A DNA stretch of 49,254 bases from Hyphomonas sp. 34-62-18 (GCF_002282565.1 NZ_NCJT01000013.1:1-49254), one strand, 5' to 3'. Numbered from the stretch's first letter, positions 33,890 to 42,471 are shown. Notes: generated from the letters alone by a model not told the origin. Numbers and translations: made by a program.

Positions 33890-34941
33890 CGGCACGCCTG
33901 ACCCGCTATCTGTCCCTGCTTTTTCTGCAGCGTCTGCTGGTGGTCACGCTTGCGCTGGTCGCGCTGCTGGGTGTCCTCGACGCGCTCAGTAATGCTGACA
34001 AACTTCCCTCCGGCGCCGGGTTTGAAGGCCAGATGCGGTATATGTGGCTGCGCCTGCCGGCTCTCTTCGACCGGATCGTGGTCTTTGCCTTCCTGCTCGC
34101 CGCGCTCCTCACCTATGCATCCCTGTTCAGGCGCAATGAACTGGTATCTATCTCTGCTTCCGGCATCTCCGTGTTCGGACAGATGAGAACACTGGCGCCT
34201 GTCGTCTTTGTGGCCGGTGTTGCCTCTGCGCTGGTGATTGATGCCGCCGGCCCTCCCGCCAGCCGGGCGCTGCAGGCCTGGCTCGGTCCCGATGCGCTGC
34301 AGGAAGATGTCCAGGCGCCTGAAAAACTCTGGCTTTCCGATGGGCGGCTGCTGATCGAACTCAGCAGCATGCAGAATGATGAGTTGACCGGCATCACGAT
34401 TTTCGAACGCAATGACGAGGGCGCCGTCGTTTCGGTCACCATGGCTGAAACAGCCCGCCCAGCGGAAGGCGGCTGGCAGTTGTCGAATACCATTCAGCGG
34501 CGGTTCGATGGGGAAGCGCCACGCGAGATGACCTTCTGGCCAAGTCCGCAGACCCCGGAAAGCCTGCAACTGTTGCTGGCGCCGCCGCGCGACCTTGCGG
34601 TTCAGCATCTATTGTCGCTGAGTGAGATGCGCGGCTCCGGCAGCCGCCCCTCCGGCGCCTATCTCCTGTGGGCGCTGAACCGGATATTGCTGCCGGTTAC
34701 CGTGATCGGCTTCCTTTTTCTCGCGATACCGATCATGCAGGTCTATGGCAGGCGCTCCAACGCCGATCTCGCCGTGGCCGCCGGTGTGGCCGCCGGATTC
34801 CTCTACATGGTGGTCGACGGTATCCTGAAAACGCTTGCGGAAAACGGCAGTCTCAACCCCGTATTCGCCGTTGCGTTTCCAATCCTCGCCCTCTTTGGCG
34901 TCAGCATGTGGCTGGCTCTGGACCGTGAGGTCAGAAAATGA
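33886..34941 (+). CDS. LptG/YjgQ-like permease, partner of upstream LptF-like gene
   Basis: 351-residue permease with the LptG pattern: N-terminal helices (LLFLQRLLVVTLALVALLG), RNELVSISASGISVFGQMRT, a periplasmic domain rich in beta strand, and three C-terminal helices (LLPVTVIGFLFLAIPIMQVYG first). It overlaps the LptF-like gene by 4 bases and its stop overlaps the start of the lipid kinase gene, so all are translationally coupled. LptF and LptG form a heterodimer; this pair probably does too, with an unidentified ATPase partner not present in the window. Confidence 0.88.
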   Translation: MTARLTRYLSLLFLQRLLVVTLALVALLGVLDALSNADKLPSGAGFEGQMRYMWLRLPALFDRIVVFAFLLAALLTYASLFRRNELVSISASGISVFGQMRTLAPVVFVAGVASALVIDAAGPPASRALQAWLGPDALQEDVQAPEKLWLSDGRLLIELSSMQNDELTGITIFERNDEGAVVSVTMAETARPAEGGWQLSNTIQRRFDGEAPREMTFWPSPQTPESLQLLLAPPRDLAVQHLLSLSEMRGSGSRPSGAYLLWALNRILLPVTVIGFLFLAIPIMQVYGRRSNADLAVAAGVAAGFLYMVVDGILKTLAENGSLNPVFAVAFPILALFGVSMWLALDREVRK

Positions 34942-35900
34942 GCCGCCGGATCGGCTTGATCGTCAATCCGCTTAGTCACACGGTCCGGCGCAAGGGCTCA
35001 ATCCTCGAGCAGGCAGCTGGGCGGATTGAGGATGCTTCGCTGGTCCGCATTGATGATTTCGCGCGCCTTCCGGGCCAACTCCGGGAACTCGCAGCAGAAG
35101 ACCCCGCTGCCCTCTTCATCGAAGGGGGAGATGGCACGCTTCAGGCCGTTCTTTCAGCCTGGCCTGGTTTCGCACAAGGTGGCGGCCCGCTGCCAGACAT
35201 TGCCGTTCTGCCGGGCGGCAGCACCAATCTTGCCTTCAAGGTTGCCGGCCTGAAACGCCGCAGCGCAGAAGACATTGCAACCTTCGTCCAGTCCTATCGC
35301 GCCGATGGCGTGACCGCCCGGACAAGCCTGCCCGCCCTCCGGATAGAAAGCGACAGCCTTCCGGCACCTTTGGCCGGCATGCTGCTGTCGACGGGGTCGC
35401 TCGCCCGCGTCATGGTCTATACTCAGAAACAGATACATGGCGATGGTCACAGAGGGTCGCTGGCCGTGGCAGAAGCGGCTGCCCGCTTTGTGCTCTCACC
35501 GCAAGCCTATCTCGATACGGATGGCGCGCCGCTGCTGCGGCCAGACGATTTCAAGGCGGAGAGCGCCGCATTCCGCCTGCAGGGCGCTCATGCGCTCAGC
35601 CTGATGACGACCTTGCCTTACCTCAGCCTCGGGCTGAAGCCCTTCTGGGGAGAGGCGAGCGGGCCGATCGCCGTCACTTATGCCCAGTGGCCCATATCAG
35701 GCTTCAGGGCTGCATTCCTGAAAATCCTAGCGAATGCCACCGGCCCGGAAATGACCCGCCACGGCCTCACAAGCTATCGGACGGGCACCCTTACGTTCAG
35801 CTGTTCCGGGCCAGTTGTGCTGGATGGGGAGGTGTTGCAAATCCCTGCAGATGCCCGCATCAGGGTCAGCTCAACCCGCCCCATCCGGTTCCTGCGATGA
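34938..35900 (+). CDS. cpgB: Diacylglycerol/ceramide kinase family protein (CpgB-like)
   Basis: 320-residue lipid kinase with the GGDGT nucleotide motif at residues 63-67 (ALFIEGGDGTLQ), the preceding LIVNPLSH and a C-terminal VLDGEVL, as in the DAGK/LcbK/YegS group. In Caulobacter the homologous ceramide kinase CpgB makes ceramide-1-phosphate for anionic sphingolipids. Location directly downstream of an LptFG-like pair and upstream of the Spt cluster supports a ceramide substrate, but the sequence alone does not separate ceramide, sphingoid and diacylglycerol kinases. Start and stop overlap both neighbours by four bases. Confidence 0.8.
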   Translation: MSRRIGLIVNPLSHTVRRKGSILEQAAGRIEDASLVRIDDFARLPGQLRELAAEDPAALFIEGGDGTLQAVLSAWPGFAQGGGPLPDIAVLPGGSTNLAFKVAGLKRRSAEDIATFVQSYRADGVTARTSLPALRIESDSLPAPLAGMLLSTGSLARVMVYTQKQIHGDGHRGSLAVAEAAARFVLSPQAYLDTDGAPLLRPDDFKAESAAFRLQGAHALSLMTTLPYLSLGLKPFWGEASGPIAVTYAQWPISGFRAAFLKILANATGPEMTRHGLTSYRTGTLTFSCSGPVVLDGEVLQIPADARIRVSSTRPIRFLR

Positions 35901-36826
35901 CCAAGTCTGAAGCCCATTTGCCAGCCTTGCGCGCGCTCATTCTCGACGATCAGGTAGATCTCGGGGAGGGGGCCCGTGAAGTTGCGACGGCCATATGCGA
36001 GCGCCACGCGGGCGCCGTTCGCGGACTTGTCTTCTACGGGTCGGCCATGCGCCAGGGCGAGGTGGCGGACAAGATGTATGATTTCTATGTCATCGTTGAT
36101 CAGTATAAATCAGTCTACGGATCAGGATTGAAACGCTTCGGATCATGGCTGCTGCCGCCCGGTGTCCATTACATGCAGATCACAGGCGCCAATGGAAAGC
36201 GCCTGCGGAGCAAATACTCCATCGTATCAGAAAAGGCGTTTCATCGCCGCGCGCGGGGCGGGGCGTTTGAAAGCATGCTCTGGGCACGTTTCGCGCAGCC
36301 CTCGGTCGTGCTGTCGGACGACGCCGATGTGCGCGCAGAATTGCTGGATACTCTGGCGCTCGCCTGCGCGCATTTTGCAGACGAGATCCGCCCCTTGCTG
36401 TCAGGGCCGGTCACGCCATCGTCGCCCTGGGTTCGGGGCTTGAGTGAAAGTTATCGCACAGAGCTGCGTCCCGAACGGCCCGATGCCCGCGCCGCCGAAA
36501 TCGTTGCGCGTTTCGAGCCGCGTTATCGCAGACTGTCCGAAATCCTGTTCGCTACAGAACTGGAAACGCCGCCGAAACCCGGCCGAGTGCGTGCGTTTCT
36601 GTGCCAGATGAAATGGATCCTGCGGCGCATTGTGGGAAAACCCATGGGCGCGCTGCGCGTCATGAAAGCGGCCGCCACATTCGATGCCGGCCTCGACTAT
36701 ATCCTGGAAAAAGTCGAAAGCCATTCCGGCGTGCGCCTTCAGGTCACGGACGAAGAACGCCGCCGTCCGCTGTTCCATGCGCCCTCGCTCGCCTGGCGGC
36801 TATACCGCGCAGGCGCTTTCCGGTGA
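35897..36826 (+). CDS. Tam41-like cytidylyltransferase, candidate CDP-ceramide synthase
   Basis: 309 residues from ATG 35897, overlapping the kinase stop. The N-terminal half shows Tam41/MMP37 features: YGSAMRQ (residues 47-53, the nucleotidyltransferase GS loop) and an acidic pair in MYDFYVIVDQ, then GVHYMQITGANGKRLRSKY, aligning with the GVYYNSL-DGRLIKY part of human TAMM41 as I recall it, and a following RFAQPSVVLSD block like its RLQKPVKIISV. Tam41 converts phosphatidate plus CTP to CDP-diacylglycerol. Because a lipid kinase immediately precedes it, the predicted reaction is ceramide-1-phosphate plus CTP to CDP-ceramide. That is inference; phosphatidate is the alternative substrate. Its gene is convergent with Spt. 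Confidence 0.68.
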   Translation: MTKSEAHLPALRALILDDQVDLGEGAREVATAICERHAGAVRGLVFYGSAMRQGEVADKMYDFYVIVDQYKSVYGSGLKRFGSWLLPPGVHYMQITGANGKRLRSKYSIVSEKAFHRRARGGAFESMLWARFAQPSVVLSDDADVRAELLDTLALACAHFADEIRPLLSGPVTPSSPWVRGLSESYRTELRPERPDARAAEIVARFEPRYRRLSEILFATELETPPKPGRVRAFLCQMKWILRRIVGKPMGALRVMKAAATFDAGLDYILEKVESHSGVRLQVTDEERRRPLFHAPSLAWRLYRAGAFR

Positions 36827-36842
36827 TCCGTGGGCCCGACTG

Positions 36843-37952
36843 TTAAGTCAGCTCACGGAAGGCAGAGATGATCGTGTTGATCTCGTCTTCAGAATGCGCT
36901 GCCGATACGCTGAGGCGAAGCAGGGACTTCGCATGCGGCGTTGCGGGCGGAACGGCAAGGTTCACATAAATCCCTGCTTCCAGCAGGCGGTTCCATTCCC
37001 TGACAGCGGTCAGTTCGTCCGGCCGGGGGATCGCGATGATCGGTCCCGGCGGAGAGGCGGGCGTGAACCCGGCGCCCGTCAGCCCGGCATGCAGCTGGTG
37101 TGCACGTTCCATCAGTTCACGGCTGAGGTCGGGGCCGTTCATCATCTCGCCCATTGCGGCGCGCGCGGCGGCGACATTCGAGGGCGAGCCCGACGCCGTA
37201 AAGAGGTAAGGCCGGCTTACCAGGCGCATCAGGTCGAGGCCCGGATGGCGCGAGACACAAAATCCGCCAATCGAGGCAAAGCTCTTGGAGAATGTGCCGG
37301 AGAGAAAGTCGATCTTGTCCAGCACGCCCAGCTCTTCGGCCAGTCCGCGCCCGCGGTCGCCATAGCAACCAACCGAGTGGGCTTCGTCCACATAAAGATA
37401 GGCGCCATGCTCATGTGCGACGGCAACGAACTCGTCGAGCGGCGCGACATCGCCCAGCATCGAGTAAAGCCCCTCAACCACAACGAGGCGGGCGCCTTCG
37501 TCGGGCAGGCGGGCAAGCCGTTTGGCAAGGTCCTCGGGGCTGTTATGCCGGAAACGGATCGTTTCCGCCTCGCTCAGCCGGCATCCATCATAGATGCAGG
37601 CATGGCTGTCGGCATCGATCAGCAGATGGTCACCGCGCCCGGCGAGCGTGCTGATGGCGGCGAGGTTGGCCTGATACCCAGTGGTGAAGACAACCGCTGA
37701 TTTTGCGCGGAAGAAGGTTTTCAGGTCTTCTTCAAGGTCGATGTGCTCCCGGAAGGTGCCATTGGCGAGGCGGCTGCCGGTTGTCGCAGTGCCTTGCCGC
37801 GCGATGGCATCGATGGCGGCAGATTTCACCGCTTCTGAAAATGTGAGCCCCAGATAGTTGTTTGTGCCGGCGAGGATGATTTCCCGTCCGTCCACCAGCG
37901 CGCGGGTGGGGGAAAGGATTTCGCTCGAAAATGTCGGCCTTCTTGAGGTCAC
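36843..37952 (-). CDS. spt: Serine palmitoyltransferase
   Basis: PLP enzyme of the alpha-oxoamine synthase family condensing serine with an acyl thioester to 3-oxosphinganine. PLP Lys223 (GTFSKSF), Asp189 and His192 (DEAHSVG), and His117 (DADSHACIYDG) are present, and SPT-like segments EILSPTRALVDG, LAGTNNYLGLTF and VVEGLYSMLGDVAPL match the Sphingomonas and Caulobacter enzymes rather than BioF. GTG start at 37952 shares one base with the ACP stop (TAGTG). The N-terminus is ~40 residues shorter than the Sphingomonas enzyme. An ATG at 37962 with AGGA ten bases upstream is in another frame and would join by a one-base indel at the AAAA tract 37928-37931. Confidence 0.9.
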   Translation of the reverse strand: MTSRRPTFSSEILSPTRALVDGREIILAGTNNYLGLTFSEAVKSAAIDAIARQGTATTGSRLANGTFREHIDLEEDLKTFFRAKSAVVFTTGYQANLAAISTLAGRGDHLLIDADSHACIYDGCRLSEAETIRFRHNSPEDLAKRLARLPDEGARLVVVEGLYSMLGDVAPLDEFVAVAHEHGAYLYVDEAHSVGCYGDRGRGLAEELGVLDKIDFLSGTFSKSFASIGGFCVSRHPGLDLMRLVSRPYLFTASGSPSNVAAARAAMGEMMNGPDLSRELMERAHQLHAGLTGAGFTPASPPGPIIAIPRPDELTAVREWNRLLEAGIYVNLAVPPATPHAKSLLRLSVSAAHSEDEINTIISAFRELT

Positions 37953-38209
37953 TATCGAACATTTGCGAGCTGTCCTATCTTTGAAACGAGGTCTTGAACG
38001 GTGTCGATATCGGAAGCTGCTTCGACCGGCAGAGATATATTGTAGAGGTCCTCAAGTTCCATCACGATATCGAAGATTTCGACGGAATCGATCTCGAGGT
38101 CGGCGCCGATGCGTGTCTCGGGGCGAATGGGGGCCTGGGTATGGCTGTGCGTGGAAAGCACTCTGGCAACGTCTTCAAAGATCGCCTTTTGATCAGTTCC
38201 TGAGGCCAT
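37952..38209 (-). CDS. acpR: Acyl carrier protein for sphingolipid synthesis
   Basis: Small acidic carrier protein of 85 residues. Phosphopantetheine attachment Ser is in the EIDSVEIFD motif (residue 42 from ATG 38209; GTG 38215 is an alternative start overlapping the reductase stop). It would carry the fatty acyl chain used by Spt. It is separate from the fatty-acid synthase ACP because it is encoded between the reductase and Spt genes, with only two bases or an overlap to the former. Caulobacter has an equivalent dedicated ACP. Confidence 0.9.
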   Translation of the reverse strand: MASGTDQKAIFEDVARVLSTHSHTQAPIRPETRIGADLEIDSVEIFDIVMELEDLYNISLPVEAASDIDTVQDLVSKIGQLANVR

Positions 38210-38211
38210 GT

Positions 38212-39168
38212 TCACGCTCGTCTCTTACCATACTCGTTCGTGTTCCTAGCAGACCGCTGAAAGGGGGCAATACACCGCTTCAGCGTCTCATCCAGCGGGA
38301 TGGCGTCCTGAATCTGAGTATCTGCGAGCCAGTCGCCGGAGAGAAGTTCCTTCACCTTGCCGCCAGAGAACACCTGCGGAGGTCCGTTTAGCTTCGCAGC
38401 AAGGTCCGCTGCGTGACCAGCCACTTTCATCAGTAAAGGGGGCATGACAATGCGGCGCACCGGACGCTGCAACACGCGCTCCGCGCTCTGGGCGACATCT
38501 TGCCAGCTGAGGTTGAGGTGCCCCGCGGGGGCAATTGAACGTACGCCGCTGGCAGGCGCCGCCGCATAGCCGAGCAGGCATCGGGACGCGTCCATCACAT
38601 CGATCATGGAAAAGCGGTAGTCCGCCGCCGCGCCGCCTGGGCTTGGCAGAATACCTCTCGCGAGGGCTGAAAACAGCGCCCGTGTCGCATCATCCTCCGG
38701 CCCCAGAACAGCGGGTGCCCGCACGATGGTCAGCGCCATCGATCCCGCATTGCGGATGGCCAGGTTTTCGCTGCTGGCCTTGGAGCTGGCATAGGCCGAA
38801 ACCTCCGGGCGCAGCGCTGTCAGCGATGATACATGCACAAAATGCGAGACGCCCGCCGCCTGCGCGCGGCTGACAAGGTCGCCCGTGCGCGCAGCATTGA
38901 TCTCGTGAAACGTGGCCGCGTCCTTCGCCTTGGTCGCGCCGGCCAGATGGATCACCACGCCGGCACCTCGAACAAGTGCGCAGAGCGCATCGTCTGAAGC
39001 GAGATCGCCTGAAATCCACTCCACGCCATCAAGGGATGGCAAGGTTCGTCCGGGTGCGGCCCTGGCGAGCGCGCGGACGGGCCAGCCACCTCGCGCAAGG
39101 TCTGCCACCAGTATCTTGCCGACAAAGCCGGTCGCGCCGGTCAGTGCGATGAGCGGCCGGTCCGTCAT
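38212..39168 (-). CDS. cerR: 3-oxoceramide/3-oxosphinganine reductase, NAD-epimerase fold
   Basis: 318-residue extended-SDR protein with glycine-rich GATGFVG (residues 11-17), catalytic Ser114/115 (VSSL), Tyr126 and Lys130 (SAYASSK). The Caulobacter homolog CerR, an NAD-dependent-epimerase-like protein next to the spt and acp genes, is needed to reduce the keto group of the ceramide backbone. The same order here (synthetase, reductase, ACP, Spt) supports the name. It follows the synthetase gene by 18 bases. Confidence 0.87.
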   Translation of the reverse strand: MTDRPLIALTGATGFVGKILVADLARGGWPVRALARAAPGRTLPSLDGVEWISGDLASDDALCALVRGAGVVIHLAGATKAKDAATFHEINAARTGDLVSRAQAAGVSHFVHVSSLTALRPEVSAYASSKASSENLAIRNAGSMALTIVRAPAVLGPEDDATRALFSALARGILPSPGGAAADYRFSMIDVMDASRCLLGYAAAPASGVRSIAPAGHLNLSWQDVAQSAERVLQRPVRRIVMPPLLMKVAGHAADLAAKLNGPPQVFSGGKVKELLSGDWLADTQIQDAIPLDETLKRCIAPFQRSARNTNEYGKRRA

Positions 39169-39186
39169 GGCGCCATCAGGGTTCTA

Positions 39187-40926
39187 TCAGGGTAAGGCAG
39201 CGGCCCGGCTGGAGGCCTCCGCCTTGTCCTGGTTGATTAGCCCGGACACATAGGCATTGCGCGAAGCCGTGCGGCTGAGCTTGCCCGAGCTCGTCACCGG
39301 AAGCGTCTTGATGCTGACGAGTTCAACGCTGACCGGAGCGCCGGCCACAGAGCGCGCTGCTGCGGCAATATCGCCCGTCAGCGTCTCGCGCACATCCGCT
39401 TCCTGAGACCGGCATTCAACCAGCAGGATGATCCGGGATGCGTCTGCCGTCTCGCGCAATTCAAACGCTGCCGAGCGTGCAACCAGCCGTCCACCGACCT
39501 TCTGTGCCACCCATTCAATGTCCTGCGGCCAGATATTGCGGCCATTGGACAGGATCATGTCCTTGGAGCGTCCGGTGACGACGATTTCGTCGTCCAGCCA
39601 ATAGCCCAGATCACCCGTGTCCAGCCAACCATCTTCATCCGTGAGCGGTTGAAGATCGCGGTCGACCCGGAAATAGCCAGCTGCCAGCGAGGCGCTGCGA
39701 ATGAGGATGCGGCCAACCTGCCGGAAGCCGAGCTCGTCTCCATCGCTGCCAACGATCTTGAGTTCCGTAGACGGAAGGGGGCGGCCGCAGCTGACGAAAG
39801 AACGTTCCGCGCCTTCACGCGTCAGGTCTGATGCGGGCACAGCGCGCCCGGAAGCCTGCATGCGAGTAACATCTACGCGGTCGGTGTTCAGCCCTGTGTC
39901 CAGCGGTGCAAAACTCACCGCCAGCGTGGATTCTGCGAGGCCATAGCTGGCCACGAAGGACGAGCGGCGAAAGCCTGCGCCTGCAAATGTCTCGCTGAAC
40001 TGGTCCAGCGCATCGGCACGCACCATGTCACCGCCAATGCCCGCCGCGCGCCAGCTCGAAAGGTCGAGCGCTTCGCCGCGATGGCGCCTCACGCACAGCT
40101 CATATCCAAAGCTCGGGCTGTAGGAGAGCGTCCCCTTGTTGGCGCTGATCAGCTTCAGCCATGTGCCCGGCCGGCGCGCAAAATCCGTCGGCGAGAGAAA
40201 ATCGATCGAAAGCTGGGAGTAGAGCGGCGCGATGAAGAAGCCCACCAGCCCCATGTCATGGTACAGCGGCAGCCAGGAAACAGCCCGGTCGCCCGTGCGC
40301 ACCTGCAGGCCTTCCTGAATGATCGCCCGGCAGTTTGCCGAGAGGCTTGCCTGAGTGGCGACGATCCCCTTGGGTTCGCTCGTGCTGCCCGAGGAAAACT
40401 GGATGTAAGACAATTCATCCGGGCCATGAGGGACAGGCTCAGCCGTCTCTGCCGGCAGATTGCCGCCGCCAAGATCAAACAGATCGATTTCCTGGCTGGC
40501 TGTGGCTGAGCTTAAAATCTCATGCAGGGCAGGGGGCGCAAACACCGCGGAGAGCCCCGCGCTGCGGACCATGTTGCTGACCTGCCATTCATAGGTCTGG
40601 CGTCCGCCAAAGGCGGCCGGCAGGCTCAGCGGGGCGGGGACCATGCCGGCATACTGGCATGCCATGAAGGTGATGACAAAATCAGGCGAGGTCTCGGCTA
40701 GCACGCCGATGCGTGCGCCCCTGGCAAACCGCGCCGTCATCCGGCCAGCCATCTCCAGCGCTTTTTCCCGCAGCTCACGATAGGAGAGGTTCCGGGTCAG
40801 CAGACCTTCGGAATTATAGAAGTTTACGCCACTTTGGCCGGTCGCTGCGTAGTCTAATGCGTCGCAAGTCGACCGAAAGGTGCCGAGACGCGCGGGAATC
40901 CCCGCCTCTGTCGCCGTTGGTTCCAA
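39187..40926 (-). CDS. Fatty acyl-AMP ligase/acyl-ACP synthetase for sphingolipids
   Basis: ANL-superfamily adenylating enzyme. ATP/AMP motif YIQFSSGSTSEPKG, SWLPLYHDMGLVG, GYGLAES-type FVASYGLAEST and DTGDLGYWLDDEIVVTGRSKD are those of fatty acyl-AMP ligases that load carrier proteins instead of CoA, and a late KTLPVTSSGKLSR supplies the catalytic Lys. It would charge the ACP encoded downstream. I take TTG 40926 with AGGGG nine bases upstream; another TTG at 40980 is possible. It heads the leftward set acps-cerR-acp-spt. Product names for this gene vary, so I give no symbol. Confidence 0.85.
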   Translation of the reverse strand: MEPTATEAGIPARLGTFRSTCDALDYAATGQSGVNFYNSEGLLTRNLSYRELREKALEMAGRMTARFARGARIGVLAETSPDFVITFMACQYAGMVPAPLSLPAAFGGRQTYEWQVSNMVRSAGLSAVFAPPALHEILSSATASQEIDLFDLGGGNLPAETAEPVPHGPDELSYIQFSSGSTSEPKGIVATQASLSANCRAIIQEGLQVRTGDRAVSWLPLYHDMGLVGFFIAPLYSQLSIDFLSPTDFARRPGTWLKLISANKGTLSYSPSFGYELCVRRHRGEALDLSSWRAAGIGGDMVRADALDQFSETFAGAGFRRSSFVASYGLAESTLAVSFAPLDTGLNTDRVDVTRMQASGRAVPASDLTREGAERSFVSCGRPLPSTELKIVGSDGDELGFRQVGRILIRSASLAAGYFRVDRDLQPLTDEDGWLDTGDLGYWLDDEIVVTGRSKDMILSNGRNIWPQDIEWVAQKVGGRLVARSAAFELRETADASRIILLVECRSQEADVRETLTGDIAAAARSVAGAPVSVELVSIKTLPVTSSGKLSRTASRNAYVSGLINQDKAEASSRAAALP

Positions 40927-41166
40927 GTTGAAAGACCCCTGACCGTCTACTTCGCGGACCGCCGTTCCCTGAACTGGCAACTGGCCGCCTGTATGAATTC
41001 ACGCGTCCGACATTTATCGTCAAGATCAGTAGGGGTCTTTTGTGGGAAACCTGCTGCTTCTTTTGTCAAACCTTACGACAGCCTGACGAAGACTTGTATT
41101 TGCACTCCGAAAACACGTAACTTCACACCACAAAGCGGAATCAACATCTTTACGCCTGCTGTAGCG

Positions 41167-42471
41167 TCAGGCAGCGCCCTGTTTCCGGAAAGCGGCGTAG
41201 AGCAGGGTGAGCATCAGCAGGGACGCCCCTGCCGTCGCCACAGCAGCGCCGAGGCTGCCATAGAGCAGCACCGCGCCCGCCAGCGCCCCGGCATAAACCA
41301 GAGACACCATGCCCCGCACCCAGAGCACCGTTCCCGGCCGGCCCAGCGCCACCATTGCCGGCTCAATGGCCACGCCGCTGAGATCAAACACCGCCGCCAC
41401 CGACAGGATCAGCAGCACCGGAAACACGAAAAGGTAATCCTCCCCGCCGATCAGCCGCAAAACGCTCTGCCCGGCAAGCACCACCACAACCAGCACCAGC
41501 GCCCCGGCCAGTGCGCCAATCAGGCAAGCCCGCAGGACGGTTTTGTTGATGGCGGCCCGGTCAACGACCGCGAGCTTTGCAAACTCCGGATAGATCGCGC
41601 GGGCCAGCGCTATCGTTGGCTTATTAAGCGCCCCGACCAGCTGCGTGGCAATCCGGAAGCCGCCTGCGGCCACCGCGTCCACCGCCCAACCTACAGCCAG
41701 CACCGGGAACTGCTTCCAGATCAGGTTCAGCGATGTGTTGAGGTTGGTTGTCCAGGCAAACACCCACAGCCCTTCATTCTCAGCGGTCACCCCGCGCACG
41801 CGAGCGCCTTCTACTGGCTCTTTGAATCGTTTCCGGATTTCCCGGATGCTCGCCCCCCACATGGCGACCGTCGTCACGAGTTCTGCGACCGCCCAGGCGG
41901 CCAGGTATCCGGCGATCGATGCCCCGCTTGCCCAGGCGACCAGCGCGCCCGCCATCCGCATTGCCGGCAACACTGTCTCTGCATAGGCCGCCACATCAAA
42001 CCGGTCGAACAGGCGCAGCACCCCGGTCGGCGCGCCGCGCACTCCGAACAGAAGCGACAGGCAGAATAGCGCTGCCAGGTCCTGCTCGGCCCGTGACCAG
42101 CCAAACTGCCCGCCGATCAGATACACGCCCGCAACAGAAAGTGCTGTGCCCGCAAGCGCCGCGCCGAGGTCCAGCAGCGTGGCAAACACGATGATCCGCC
42201 TGAGCTTTTCCGGCGCCGCATCTGCCTCATGCTGCGCGCCATAACGCACCACCGTCTGCCAGGATTGGAACTGCGCCAGATTGGTCACGGCCTGGCCGTA
42301 AGACAGGATCAGCGCGAACACGCCGAACTGCTCGGCGCCGAGGCTCCGCGCGGTGAGGGCCAGATAGAACAGGCTGAAAAAGCCACCGGCGCCCTTGCCA
42401 GCCAGCAGCCAGCCCGCATTCCGGAGCGCCCTTTTGATCGGTCCTTCAGACTTTGTTCCCGTGGCGGCCAC
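41167..42471 (-). CDS. Polysaccharide/lipid flippase-like membrane protein
   Basis: 434-residue integral-membrane protein with about twelve hydrophobic segments, in the MOP (Wzx/MATE-like oligosaccharide flippase) superfamily: N-terminal LLAGKGAGGFFSLFYLALTARSLG and later FALILSYGQAVTNLAQF. GTG 42471 has AAGGA six bases upstream; the longer frame to 42777 would run across the tRNA gene antisense, so it is rejected. It is 186 bases upstream of the acyl-ACP synthetase on the same strand, and its position beside the ceramide cluster may mean lipid-linked substrate transport, unproven. The region 40981-41166 between them holds no gene and probably the promoter of the spt operon. Confidence 0.75.
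   Translation of the reverse strand: MAATGTKSEGPIKRALRNAGWLLAGKGAGGFFSLFYLALTARSLGAEQFGVFALILSYGQAVTNLAQFQSWQTVVRYGAQHEADAAPEKLRRIIVFATLLDLGAALAGTALSVAGVYLIGGQFGWSRAEQDLAALFCLSLLFGVRGAPTGVLRLFDRFDVAAYAETVLPAMRMAGALVAWASGASIAGYLAAWAVAELVTTVAMWGASIREIRKRFKEPVEGARVRGVTAENEGLWVFAWTTNLNTSLNLIWKQFPVLAVGWAVDAVAAGGFRIATQLVGALNKPTIALARAIYPEFAKLAVVDRAAINKTVLRACLIGALAGALVLVVVVLAGQSVLRLIGGEDYLFVFPVLLILSVAAVFDLSGVAIEPAMVALGRPGTVLWVRGMVSLVYAGALAGAVLLYGSLGAAVATAGASLLMLTLLYAAFRKQGAA

Noticed and set aside
36843-37952. Spt could be BioF (8-amino-7-oxononanoate synthase) or Kbl
   Set aside because: The adjacent dedicated ACP, CerR and acyl-ACP synthetase, and SPT-like segments, favour Spt; no biotin genes are near.
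41064-41069. TTGACA as a -35 box for the spt operon on the minus strand
   Set aside because: No acceptable -10 sequence at 16-18 bases, so it is not reported as a promoter.
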